DNA of 64,000 nt from Hetaerina americana (Eukaryota > Arthropoda > Insecta > Odonata > Calopterygidae), in the NCBI GenBank assembly GCA_022747635.1, contig JAKTNV010000005.1:43817238-43881237 (forward strand). Reading direction: 5' to 3'. Positions within the stretch are counted from its first letter, which is position 1, and every line of letters begins with the position of its first letter. The position numbers and the translations under genes are program-made. Under the pieces are notes generated by a model. That model searched no databases. It saw only the letters and a list, made by a program, of their open reading frames with translations, and had not been told where the DNA came from. This document shows, piece after piece, positions 25,046-36,169 of this stretch.

Positions 25046-25943
25046 AATTGCGCAAATAATTAATTCAACGCGATATAAATTTACCGTCTCGGTTGTCTCG
25101 TATTCATTACTTCACGACCGTGGTTACGTTCATTTGTTTTAAAATTTAATACAAAATCTACTATTAAAATAATATAATTTATGCTTCTATTTTTTGGCAT
25201 CAAATTTCATGAATCCTAGCTATTGTATTGATGACGTACGGTGAAAAGGCATGTAATTATTCGTACGGGTTTCGTAAACAGATCTGGAGGGAATATGAAG
25301 TTTCTGAATATAAGAGGTCCTTATTATTTTTTAAACGAGTTCTAAAACTTATTTAAGACTACTTCTGAGAGGCCAATTTTGGGAACTGCGATTTCGGCTG
25401 TTTTCCCATACAATAATTAATATCATTTAAACAAAAGCGGATAGGTTCTGTCATGTTAATAATATTACCTGCTATGCTACTGCACACATTATATGATTTT
25501 TAGTGAGAACGACATTATTTCTGCTCCATTAATCCATAATTCTTCTGGTGACAGTCCTCCACGGTCATGAGTGTATGTATAAAACCTTAAATTTCGCTGT
25601 GAAATTTTATGAAAGCTGAAACGAAGATGCTATTCTATAATCATCAGTTTATAAAGTTAACTTTAAAGATCAGAAGGTACACTTGAAATACGGGGATTTT
25701 CTCCTATCGCGTCAAATGGCATAATAAAGATTCTGCACTATTATTGGCGCAATAAAAATTCTAACTGGAGAAAAAATAAATGAGTATTCCTTTATTAAAT
25801 ATTACTATTGTATATGATGAAGATCATAATCTTATGCTATATGATGAAGATTGCCTTTAATTGTATTTTGTATTGAAATGTTTATGTTATATATCGTATA
25901 AGATAAAGGTCATACTACTACTGTGAATGATTAAGATTGTATG
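25046..25943. other. AT-rich sequence, nothing recognised
   Basis: A tatatgatgaagat motif occurs twice near 25813-25855. Otherwise nothing was recognised. Confidence 0.4.
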
Positions 25944-25945
25944 CA

Positions 25946-26873
25946 CGAGGCGTATTCATAAAGTAAGGGCCGTTTCTTATATTTAAATATCGGGGCTTCA
26001 GAACACAGTTTTACTCCTGCAGCGCCATTTACTGATTCATTGAGAAGCTATAGCAGCATTTGTTTTGTTTCAGAAGTCGTTTGCTTGTCCGCGCATACAA
26101 ACAACAATGTCCGCGACAATCGTCCATCCCGCCAGCCGTGAAGTGCGTTCTGTCATACGACTCTTGAATGCAAAAGGATTGTCGGCTGCTGAAATTCATC
26201 AGGAGTTATGACTAGCTTATGAACCAACAGTTATGAGTGAAGGAAGGGTTAGACAATGGTACCGTGATTTTAAAACTGGTCGAACAAATGTCTATGACGA
26301 AGAGCGAAGTGGCAGGCCCAGTATTATGACCGATGAAATTGTTTCGCATATGGAACAAAAACTTCGATATGATCGTCGATTGACGATCAATGGCCTGGTT
26401 GAACAATTTCCTCAACTTGGACGCACTACTGTCTACAATATTGTCACGGAAAACCTCGGATACCACAAATTGTGTGCAAGGTGCGTACCGAAACACTGCT
26501 GCCAAAACCAAATAAGTAAATTCAAGATTTTGGTTGGGAACTCTTTGACCACCCATCGCACAGTCCTGAACTTGTGCCTAGCGACTACTTCCTCTTCTTG
26601 CACTTGAAGCAGTGGATCTGAGGACAACGTTTCGAAACCGAAAAGGAACTCAATAAGAACGGCGTCATCAATTGTTTCAACTCTCAGGCGAGCTTCTATG
26701 CAGAGGGGTTGAAGAAGCTGGTGCAGCGGTACAAAAAATGCTGAGAAGTGAACGGCGATTATGTAGAGAATTGAAGTAGGTTTGTAGCTAACTAAAAGTG
26801 CCAATAAAATGTGTTTCATAGGAGTATATTACTTCCTGTGACCAAACGGCCCTTACTATATTAGCATGCCTCG
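25946..26873 (+). mobile_element. Mariner element 2, internally deleted
   Basis: A 928-bp element with terminal inverted repeats of about 31 bp, starting CGAGGC and sharing AGTAAGGGCCGTTT near the inner end on both sides. The right flank is TA (26874-26875). The left flank reads CA (25944-25945), a TA with one mutation. These TIRs are unrelated to those of the elements at 18877-20195 and 56748-57679, so this is another mariner lineage. The transposase inside has lost its catalytic centre. Confidence 0.93.
26107..26774 (+). pseudogene. Mariner transposase, internally deleted
   Basis: The ATG at 26107 begins a transposase N-terminus with an in-frame TGA at 26209-26211. The frame then continues through SEGRVRQWYRDFKTGRTNVY, the RSGRPS linker, and LGYHKLCARCVP, ending near 26490. 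Codons for the first two catalytic aspartates are missing. After a frame change, the C-terminus resumes at about 26535 with WELFDHPSHSPELVPSDYFL (third-D region) and runs through KKLVQRYKKC and NGDYVEN to a stop at 26772-26774, with further in-frame stops. The join lies near 26490-26535. The product could not be catalytic. Confidence 0.92.
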
Positions 26874-26875
26874 TA

Positions 26876-27789
26876 AATGTATTTTGTATTGACATTGGTA
26901 TGCCACATTTTGGGTCTTTTCAATCCATAAATGTTGCAGACTACTTATAAATATGACTCCAAAACCGTATCGCTATTTTTTCACAGAGAAGTTTCTAACA
27001 AAATTTCAAAATCAAAATTTTAGGATCCAAATACGAACCAATGCAATCTCAATGGATTTTACAAATTGAGACAGAATGTAACCACAAATATCACGAAGTT
27101 GAGTGGGTAAGAGATTGTGAGTTCCCCTAAAAAAGCACAACTTGTTTCCCATTAATTTATAGCAAAGATAATTAGTGAACACACAAGTCACCTTAAGAGT
27201 GTTATCTGAATTTTTTAAACATAGGAGGGGTCAATACACTCTTACGTCTTTTCAGCATCAACCATGGAGTGGTTTTGGGGACGTTGAACTTCACAAAGGG
27301 AGATGAGAAGAGCAATATACCTCGAAATCTAACGTGCAGGAGATAACAGCGTAACCTACGACCGGATGTCCAAGAGACAAGAGGAACCGGTAATTTATCG
27401 CATTCCCTACCCTAAAAATAACCGAAAATTCATTAAACATCTGTTTATGATCCTACAAGCAGAATGCTCAAGAAAGCTTCCTTTTTAAAGAATTATCCTA
27501 AACTTGGAGAGAACCATTTACACCCCTAAAATTCTCTAGAAAAGGTGCGTAATTTTCCATTACGCGGTGAATTCCCTAAAATGCTCCTTCGGCTTCAAAA
27601 CATGGATGAATGAGATGAGAGCATGAATCAATAATTTCATAGAAAACGCCTCAATTGCTTCAAATCATTTAACCTTACCCAGCGAGCAACTTAAGGTAAA
27701 TCGACTGATCATGGAGAGGTTTAAAATATATTTCTGCATGCGATACTTCTCTACCACCAGAAACACAGCATTCATCCGGAAGATTGCTT
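26876..27789. other. No feature recognised
   Basis: Mixed composition, no supported motif. Confidence 0.4.
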
Positions 27790-27955
27790 TCAGCAAGTGA
27801 CGATTGGGCTCACTCGTACTGAACCTAAAGGTGTACCTAAACTTTTAGTGTGGGTAGGGCAGCTATTATCATTAAGCCACCATTCAATATCCAACCGATT
27901 TCTCGTAACATTAAATGGCACCGCTTGAATTCTAGAAGGACTCGTATAAGACAAG

Positions 27956-28041
27956 ATTGGAACTACGGTCGGTAGTTGAACGCTGGACACAAGAACGCAA
28001 AGCAAGCAGGCAAAGGCAATAACAAGCAGGCAAAGCTGCCT
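27956..28041 (-). CDS. Candidate signal-peptide exon (tentative)
   Basis: On the minus strand the frame reads LCLLVIAFACLLCVLVSSVQ, then LPTVVPILSYTS. It is a strongly hydrophobic run ending in a plausible signal-peptidase site, followed by a short secreted-protein-like start. In many arthropod cuticular and other secreted proteins the first few codons sit on a separate exon; a candidate AG acceptor (agcaggcag) lies just upstream at about 28041-28050. The frame stays open to 27790 but the later residues match nothing I know, and no Rebers-Riddiford-type domain is visible. No good GT donor is evident. The hydrophobic core is partly a duplicated tgcctgcttg unit, which also makes the local palindrome. 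It could be a decayed exon or chance. Confidence 0.22.
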
Positions 28042-28051
28042 GCTTGTTATT
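28018..28051. repeat. Perfect 15-bp palindrome with 4-nt loop
   Basis: The arm aataacaagcaggca (28018-28032) is matched by its exact reverse complement at 28037-28051 across the loop aagc. A related agcaagcaggcaaag lies just upstream, so a direct and an inverted copy of the same word are clustered. Confidence 0.95.
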
Positions 28052-28225
28052 CATAGAAAATTACTGAATTTATTCTTATAAAGATGATACATGAAATAAA
28101 ATTCCGCCTAAATGTGCGGAAATGCAATATTTGATTTTTTTTAGGAAATGTGCGAAAGACTAAAAAATGAGCACGTTCAATTATATTCACATGCAAGGTT
28201 AGTTGTGTGCCTTTCATGTACCAGG
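28052..28225. other. AT-rich spacer
   Basis: Spacer between the palindrome and SINE-B copy 1. Nothing recognised. Confidence 0.4.
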
Positions 28226-28232
28226 AGTGCAC

Positions 28233-28481
28233 TTAAACACAGTATCAACACTTAGGTGAAGGTAAATGTTGAGTTCACCAAATACTAAGCCCAACGGCAT
28301 GTGAAATTCACACATCAGTAGAGGGGGTCAGCTCCTATCCCTGTTTCGCCTATGGTTTTCCAGAAACGTCTGATACCAGCCTGTGTGAAGCCAAGGGTGC
28401 CCAGAGGCGTCACCGGGAATCAAACCCGGGTCCTTCGGTCAGCAATCCAACTCTCTACCCATGGACTACCACGTGCCTACT
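28233..28481 (-). mobile_element. SINE family B, copy 1
   Basis: A tRNA-derived SINE on the minus strand. The head (28477 leftwards to about 28405) has an A-box-like tagtccatgggtagag and a B-box-like gggtttgattccc, the internal RNA polymerase III promoter of tRNA-type SINEs. The body contains gcccaacggcatgtgaaatt and is shared with 30391-30545 and 31204-31360. A candidate 7-bp target duplication, agtgcac, sits at 28226-28232 and 28482-28488. It is the only one of the three copies with a tRNA head. Alternative: a degenerate tRNA gene fused to a repeat, less likely because the body recurs. Confidence 0.8.
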
Positions 28482-28488
28482 AGTGCAC

Positions 28489-29124
28489 AAAGTAATTTTT
28501 AAAGCACGGGAAGGCGTGTACCATTCCGAATGGGCGAAAATATTCTTCGCACAAAATGGACATAAATCCCATAAATTAAATAAGGTAAATGAGAAATGTC
28601 GATTGAAAAGGATGAAATGAATAGGTAAATAGAACTATTTTATGTTTGTTGAACCTCAAATATATTAAAGAGGTTCTTTTTACTATTTAAATTAGCCTCC
28701 TCTCCCTAATAATTAGGATATAAGCATTCACTCATACAAACATATCGCAGGAAACATATTCAAGATATAAACTGCTGAAGACGGAGGTACGGAATGATTG
28801 AAGATTGTTGGACAAATTTAGAATACCCAGGAGGAGAGAGCGCTTCATCTAAATTTCTGGATGCTTAAGTTCCCGAAGTTGATATAATCACTACACTAAA
28901 CATTGCTAAACAAATCATAGGTATTGATTTGGAACTTTGGGGGCTCTCATAATCATTAGAGATGTCTACAAAACAAGATCCAACCTGGGCTTTGCGTTGA
29001 ATGCCAAAATTTGTTCCATTTTGGTAAATCAAAGCAAACTTAATGGGCTGAAATCTTGGATGATTGTAATTTACCAATCAAGTACATATTCCAAAGAAAC
29101 TGCGGGAGATGCCGCAACAGTAAC
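28489..29124. other. AT-rich spacer
   Basis: No feature seen. The frames at 28865-29077 (minus) and 28937-29146 (plus) are unremarkable. Confidence 0.4.
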
Positions 29125-29352
29125 TTTTTACGGAGTCATCCGCTAATGTGCATTTCAATGCAACAATTTCACAGTTTAAGAGGACGCCTCGGTAGCTTAA
29201 GTGGCTAAAGCACTCGACCGGATATTGAGGGATCTGGTTTCGCATCCCAGTCAAGGCGAATGATTTTTACACTCTGAAATTGTTGCATTGAAATCAAGTA
29301 AATGTCAGTACCCGTTTAGTGGCAGCCAAAGTCTTTCCACTTCCGTAAAAAA
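29125..29352. repeat. Inverted-repeat unit enclosing a tRNA-like sequence
   Basis: Two arms flank a 73-nt tRNA-like core. Left arm 29152-29171 and right arm 29275-29294 are perfect complements over 20 bp (atttcaatgcaacaatttca). Similarity continues inward for about 9 more positions with two mismatches. Farther out, tttttacgga recurs at 29125-29134 and inverted at 29343-29352, at unequal distances. The whole is a fold-back unit of about 228 bp. It could be head-to-head SINE copies or a tRNA-containing MITE. Confidence 0.75.
29186..29258 (+). tRNA. tRNA-like sequence, probable SINE head or pseudogene
   Basis: The 73-nt core folds as a cloverleaf on paper. The acceptor gcctcgg pairs mostly with the 3' tcaaggc. 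The D stem gctt/aagc is perfect. The anticodon stem ctcga/ttgag has one G-T wobble pair. The T stem around ctggtttcgcatcccag is good. The anticodon loop ccggata has C instead of the invariant U33, and its anticodon would read GGA (Ser), so identity is doubtful. The B box (ggtttcgcatc) deviates slightly from consensus. It lies between inverted repeats and not in ordinary flanks, which favours a SINE-type origin over a working tRNA gene. Confidence 0.5.
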
Positions 29353-30390
29353 CATACTTAGCTATATCTAGTTTTCAAATTAAATTACAGATAGATTTTC
29401 GCTTTACGCAAAATCAACCGTGAATTTTCTTTTGGCATTTTTTGGAATCAATTATTGTTGTTGTATTGAGCGTATTAAAGAATAATTTGGAAATCAAATT
29501 TCTCTTTACATTTGAAATTAGCACAATCAATCAATTATGTATTTAGATACTGCCTTGTAATTTCACTTATAAAGTGTAATCAAACGAAATAGTGCCCTCT
29601 GAAATAAAGACGGGTATACTGAGGTTTCAAAGATAATTACCCTTAGAAAACTCAGTACAATTTTATCTTCGAGAATGTGTAGCAAATTTTTTGCAGAATA
29701 CCTTGTTACTCGTCATGACCTATGCCTACCTACCCACGCCTTTCGAGGTGAGAGAATATGTAAATGAGAGATATTAATCAAACTGTTGAAAATATGCGGT
29801 CTTCATGCTCAGTTAGGAGCATAGTCATATATCTAATTATGAGTGTTGAAATGAGCGCATAATGTTCCAAAAAAATCACGTACGGTGTTTTATAAATTCA
29901 GATCAGCTCATATTCTACACGTGTATGTTTGATTATACAAACGATGCAGCACGCGTACCTATTCCCTCTCGTCTCTTGTTCATCGGAAGTGAACCCTTTT
30001 GATGAGCAAGCGTTCGGGAATCCGCTCTCAAGAATTCTCGGAAGAGCGACAGCCACTTTTCACGTTGCAGACCTTTCCTCTCTCTTACTCTCCAAGTTTT
30101 GAAACGACGTAGAAAATTAACACCCTGCACAGGCATGTAAGGGAGCGAAGAGTCCAGAAAGGAGACCAGCGAGGCACCAGAGGGCGACGCATATTAAGGA
30201 GAGAGGCAGTGAAACGGAAAAAGATCTTTTAACTAGTCCAAATCAACCTAGACAAGCAAAATCCTTCGCTTGATTCCCTCGCAATCATTACAAGAATTCT
30301 ATTCTTGCCAAGAATGTACTGTATTGGATAATATTCGATTATGTTAATTTATCGTAACCAATAGTAACTTTATATGTATATTTTTTTTTC
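29353..30390. other. No feature recognised
   Basis: AT-rich to 29900, then mixed. Nothing supported. Confidence 0.4.
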
Positions 30391-30545
30391 GGGTACCAGA
30401 TCATCCTGGGAAATCATAACCGGTACAGGGAAAGAAACTGGCCCCCCTACCCTGATGTGTGAATTTCACACGCCGTATAGGGCTTAGTACTGGGTGAACT
30501 CTACCATCACCTTCTAAACCAACCTTCGGGTTAATTACTGTGTTT
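30391..30545 (+). mobile_element. SINE family B, copy 2, 5'-truncated
   Basis: The plus-strand copy lacks the tRNA head. It matches the reverse complement of 28233-28481: ggtaccagatc, cccctaccctgatgtgtgaa, acacgccgtatagggcttag and gggtgaactctacc follow in the same order as in copy 1. Both copies end near actgtgttta. It runs directly into the AT microsatellite at 30550. Confidence 0.8.
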
Positions 30546-30549
30546 ATGG

Positions 30550-30625
30550 TTATATATATGTATGTATATATATATTATATATATTATATATATATAATAT
30601 ATATATATAATATATATATATATAA
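30550..30625. repeat. Interrupted (AT)n tract with self-complementary blocks
   Basis: AT/TA runs of varying register (tatatatta, tataatata) give many overlapping palindromes. It sits at the 3' end of SINE-B copy 2 and may have grown from that tail. Confidence 0.9.
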
Positions 30626-31203
30626 ACCAAATAAATAATATATTTTTAGAAAAAATATACACATATATAATTAGAAACCAAACATAAAATAAAGAATTTG
30701 TAATAATTAATAAGACCTTATCTGTAACATTTATTTATTTTCCTGATTCTCCATTCATGCTGTGCCGTAAAATGGAGGTTAAAGGGTTAAACTGTTGACT
30801 AGGTTCTAATATGAACACTCTCAGCTAATCCCAAATTTAATATTCTGGGTACGACAAAATTCAGGGAAATCGTGGAAAGCAAATAAATTGAACTGAAAAC
30901 GTCTTTCCTAAAGAGATAATTTCACAAACGGTAACTGAATGTAGGATATGACCTTGATTATTGGGTTGATCACTCTAAATACGACCTTCATCCATTTCAA
31001 TCAATTGCATGTACAGGAAAATCTATCTGAATCTTTATATGAAAAATTTCCTTGGTATTTTAATGAAGAAAAGCGTTTTAACTTTCAAATTAGTTACATA
31101 TTCAATAATGTACTTTGCCATTGTAATTAATCCCCTCCTTTTAGACAGGTATCAGTACCACAATTATTAAGCCTTAGATGGATTGATAGACATAGATAAG
31201 AAG
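30626..31203. other. AT-rich spacer
   Basis: No feature seen between the microsatellite and SINE-B copy 3. Confidence 0.4.
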
Positions 31204-31360
31204 AGAACTCAACTAATACTAAGCCCAACGGCGTGTGACATTCATGCATCGGAGTTGGGGGCCCAGTTCCGTTCCCTATACTACTTGGGTTTGCCAGCAA
31301 GACCTGGTACCTGTAAAACTACACAGCTTGGGAGAAGCTGAGGGTGCTGAGGGGCTTAGC
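31204..31360 (-). mobile_element. SINE family B, copy 3, head lost
   Basis: Minus-strand copy. It shares tactaagcccaacggcgtgt with copy 1 and continues through ccagttccgttccctat, gcaagacctggtacc and gctgagggtgctgagggg. The tRNA-like head seen in copy 1 is absent. No target duplication was evident. Confidence 0.78.
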
Positions 31361-31389
31361 AATAAATATATAATCTGATATCCTGTGAT

Positions 31390-31762
31390 GCAATAAACAA
31401 TTCACCTCCATATACCTACCTCCAGCCGCCCTTCATTCCGTCTGACATGCCTCTTCTATTCCTGCCTCTACCATGTCTACCGAATATTCACTCCTAATAC
31501 AATCTTCAAAATTCCATTGCCGATGAATATACTCTTGATCCAATTTTCCTACCATCTTTCTAATTCTCCAAAAATAGTCGCTTCTACTGGAATATGCCTT
31601 AATGTCTCGTTTGCTTTTATTTCTGTCCATTCCGTATTTTCCATCCTCCTTTACATACATATCTCAGAAGCCTCCAATTTGCATTTATCCTCTTCTCTCA
31701 AAGACCAAGTTTCCAAGCCACACAATACTACGCTCCATATTTAAGTTTTCATGAGTCATTCA
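31390..31762 (-). mobile_element. LINE ORF C-terminal fragment, family 1
   Basis: On the minus strand, with frame changes, this reads WSVVLCGLETWSLREEDKCK, then LEASEICM and RRMENTEWTEIKANE, followed by a basic end with MSDGMKGGW. This is the block after the reverse-transcriptase domain of many arthropod LINEs (VLYGSETW, LEAFEMWxWRRM, TNEEVL, GMLDG). The 75-codon frame 31433-31660 is one piece of it. Two or more frameshifts and stops make it a dead, 5'-truncated copy. Confidence 0.75.
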
Positions 31763-34700
31763 ATTACAACTTTACTTGAAATCCCTTGTAGTCATCAGAC
31801 AAATTTGCTACCTTCATTATAAGATAACATAAATTTCAATTATTTTTTTAATATAAAAAAACGCTCCTGCTCAGCCTTTATTACTTCACATTTTTCAAAG
31901 AACTTCATTTTTAGATTCCGCTCGTAACATGCCAGAAAATATAAAACTGCTAGAGCAAGAAAATAGGGTAAATACTCTGTGGAATGATAAGTACAAGAAA
32001 AATAAGGTCTATTGGCCTAGAATTACCACCATGAAATATCAAAAAAAAAGTTTAGACTGCTATATTGCATAATATCATCGAAGCCGATCGAACTACCAAA
32101 TTCGTCTTGTAAGCATTAAAAAGTTAATTTTTCAATAATGATAAGACCTATTCTTTGTAAGGTACGATATCATAGTGCTTGCTAGTATATAATATTTACG
32201 CAAGAAAAAATCTCCAAGATTACCAATTTGAACTCTAATTTAATCACATGGCCTATCGTCATGCCATAAGTTCTATCCCATGTTCTCATCTCTTCTCCTT
32301 ACTCGTTACAGCTTTCCTCTAATTCCTCGTATTTTGCTCTTTATTCCTGCTTCTCAAATGCTGCTAACTTGGGTTCCCGGAATATGAAGGGAATTTGGGA
32401 GAACCCACGAATTTCAGCCGCCTCAACAGTGGAACTCCCCAAGAATGATGCCATAAAAATCCATTGATTTTTCCTCCCATTGACCAGTACAACGCTCTCT
32501 CACGTTCCACTAATCAAATTTTCCTTCGGCTCGAATAATATTTTTCTCTTCCGCGTTTGATCTCCTTGCAGCTTAGATTAACACCAATACCCAGCCAGAG
32601 CCACGACCATATTTAGGATTTTTATCGACTCTTCCCCTTATCGCCTTGGAGTCTTTCACATTCCCAGTTTCAAGCTCTTTTCGTGGAGTTTGATCGATTC
32701 TCTGATGACTGCTCTCTGAATTTGTAGCCCACTTTTCTGTCGACACTCTCTTTCAGTACACTTAATATTTTCACTTTCACATTACATAATGTTTTACGTG
32801 GGCTAACTCAAAGTCACGCAAGCGTAAAATATGGTTGAAAATATAAAGATAAATTATGAACGTGGGTAATCCGCGAGAAATATTGGTATTAACTCTTTTA
32901 AAAAATGCGTTTTTTTACAATGCTTTCCAAGCCTAAATTTCAATTAAATGTAATTTTATGCAGCAAAAACTTGAGAGTATTAGGTGAATTAATTCTTCAG
33001 TAATATAAAAATAAATTGGTGTAGCAGCCACTTATCAAGACCATGTGGTCCTACGTATTGATAAACAAACCCCTAACCCGTTCGTGCACTAAAAATCAAG
33101 ACAATTCCTCATCGCAGATTAGCTACCTTAAAAGAGACTGCGCGTATAACTTTTTGACTGGCTGCGAGAGCGAAGAATCAACACACGTATCATATTCGCA
33201 ACAGATGAGGAACCGTAAACGAAGAAAAGATATGACTAAGAGAGAGGAATATCAAATATACGAGGAGATATATAAATGCAAGAATAAGATAAGAAATAAA
33301 ACTTGGAAGCAATAATAGGAGGGCACAAAGAATTGTAGAACATTTTAATGTGCAGCAGACTCTTTAAAATAATCGATTGAGAAAATACAGAATAGAAATA
33401 CAATTGGAAAATCGAGAACTACAATAAACAAAAATATATTTAGAACAAACACAGAACAGGAAACGCCAGACATGTTTAGAATTTATGATAACGTTGAATG
33501 GGTAAAGGAAGATAAAATAATAAACAGTAGAACCACAATAAATTTTTTCTCAGATTAATAAATTCAGGAGAACGTGCTCACGGAAAGACAAGAAAGGAAA
33601 CATATTAGATCAAAAATAGACTTAATTTTGATGCAAAATAATAGGCTTGTATTCGCTTGCTATTCCGGGAAAGGCTAAGTGATGAAATCCGGTGATTCTA
33701 GGGATGTTTATTCTGGCCGGAAGTTTATCCGCTGATTTTTTAGTGCATTCATTTCCACTGCGTGAATGAAATTACGTAGATAGGGACCCGCATCGAGCAA
33801 TTACTTTATATGTCCGGCTCAGAAAAGCTTTTAATTAATTCCAAAATAGTTTCATTATTTTCATACAACTTCTTCTTTTCTACGGGTTTTTGAAATTGAA
33901 TATATTCTATGCGGTTTAAAAAAATTATTTCATGATCTCATGAAAAATTCTAAAGCATTTGAGTAACATGATAATTTTCCTTTAATATTTTGATTCTTCA
34001 CAACACCCGACATATATTACGAAGACGTAGCTCTTGTGAAAAACAAGTTGTGACATAGATCCATTGAATTCTCAAATTGGGGAGAAAAGAAATCAAGTCG
34101 ATGCTATTCACAAATAATTAAAATTCTGGGACTCGATTAAGTACCACTTTAATTGACATTGAAGCGGCAACCATATGAAATCGATGACAACAAATTAGTG
34201 GGGTATACCATCTTCTTGCAGAGCGCAAAGAAAAAGTAGTTAGTAAATTGTGAAAAATGAAAACTTTATGTACGTTACATTGGATTTGAATGTACACGAC
34301 CAGTGTCGTTGGTCAGTTGACATCATCCGGTGAATAATTAGATGAACGTTTATATTTTTCATACTGCATCATGATATTCCATGAATTTGAGCCGAATGCC
34401 ATAGAATTCATCAGGTGGAAACAGCTTCGATTTTGTAAATCGTGAAATGCCCTCTCTTTTTTCTCAATATCATAATCATTAAAAGAATAAATCATAAATT
34501 GAACAGCAACTCCAGAATAATCACTTACGATACGGTCATCTCGGAAGACCTAACTAATAAATTGGACCGTGACTCTTTATAACGATATCAACAACATTAG
34601 AGTTTATCATTAGGATTCGGGTCCCCAGTTATATCTTTAAAAACAAGCAGTAACGAATTTCATCTATATCTTTATAAAACTCTGCCAGCTACCGGGAAGG

Positions 34701-36165
34701 TGAGAGGCTTTATCCCCACTAGGCATACCCAACACACCAACAGAGCAAATCACGCGCTATGCATGGGACGCAACTACAGAAAAATATTTTGACATGAAAT
34801 TAACTCGTAACCCGTTATCGGACTCGAAGAGGAATTCACATGGTACGACCACAATTTATGGCTAAATCATCAAAATTCTGGGGAAATAAATCCATATTGC
34901 CTCACTCGGAGCTACATATTAAAGAATACTAGGTCAAGTTAAATAAGTCACACCACCATCAGGCCTAACATGCGTTAAGCAGGTTAGGAACATACACAGA
35001 GTTGCTTTGAAAAAATATGAGCTCCTTAACCAAATCGTGGGAAGATACTCCAATGTAAATTTGAGGAGAAGCGATTTTTCTCTTAGAATAGACTTTCACT
35101 TATTTACATTTCGAGATTGAACCCGAGTTCAAAAATGCCTAATTTTGAGATTAATTAGGATACAGATTAAGGGTTTCCATTTCGTATAAAAATCGTCATG
35201 TAGGAGAAAAATCGTGACATTATTATCCGATAGCCGAAGCTGGAAATTTCTATGATCACAAAGATTGCATACACAAATTAAAACTATTCGATTCGCGAAA
35301 TCAAGCGAGTTTGACACAAACACGGAGGGACTTATTTTAGCCCCGCAATACTATATTGGGAGGAAAGACTACGACGATAAACTAAGGTAAACTGACTGTC
35401 AAACAAAGCATTTTGAGGAATCCACTTTCCCTCAAACGATTCGTAGCAAAAGCATTGAAAAACATCACGTATGACAAGTAGATATTCTCGAATATCAAGT
35501 TGTTAGGAACGCTAATAATTACCAATTAAACTGATTCCTAATGACTGGTCACCAAACACCCCTTGGAGTAGGCCCTCGTGGTGACTTTCAGAGTGTGATG
35601 CAGATTACATATAACGTAATTAACCAACCCAACGTCGAAGCTTCATTTTCTACTCGTTAGTACCACGCTATTCTAAAACAGGAAGTGAAGTGGAAGCTCC
35701 GCGGTGGATCCCTCTGTGCAATAGTTATGGATAAGTAGAAAATGCGACATATTAGCAAGAAACCCCGAGCCGTTTTTCCTAGTGAGCAATACTGGAAAAT
35801 CAAAGGTTTGAATTCCTCCCTAGAAAATTGGTACATACAAAACTGCCCTCATGCTTACGCTGAAGATGAAGGTAAATTAAAGGAATGAAAAGAGTATTCG
35901 GAAAATATTTATCACTGAAAAAAATATAAATGCATAGTATAATATTGGGAGAAGAGTATACTGTTGACGATGATGAGAAAGGAGACTTGTAATTATAAAA
36001 AATATAATCTTACTTACGCAATAAATAAAATTGCAGAAACATCTTAGAACTGAAGCACACTTGCAGATCCCATGCATCTAAGACTGAATACCAAAATATA
36101 GTGAATTATATGAAAGAGAGTGAAGCGTAGTAAGGCCAGATTTTCCTTCATCGCTATTAATATTC
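31763..36165. other. Long interval without recognised features
   Basis: 4.4 kb of AT-rich DNA. The 90-codon frame at 33043-33315 (Lys/Arg/Glu-rich end) and the others shorter than 70 codons show no motif. A pyrimidine-leaning patch lies at about 32280-32700. I see no tRNA, SINE or LINE signal here. Confidence 0.4.
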
Positions 36166-36169
36166 AGTG

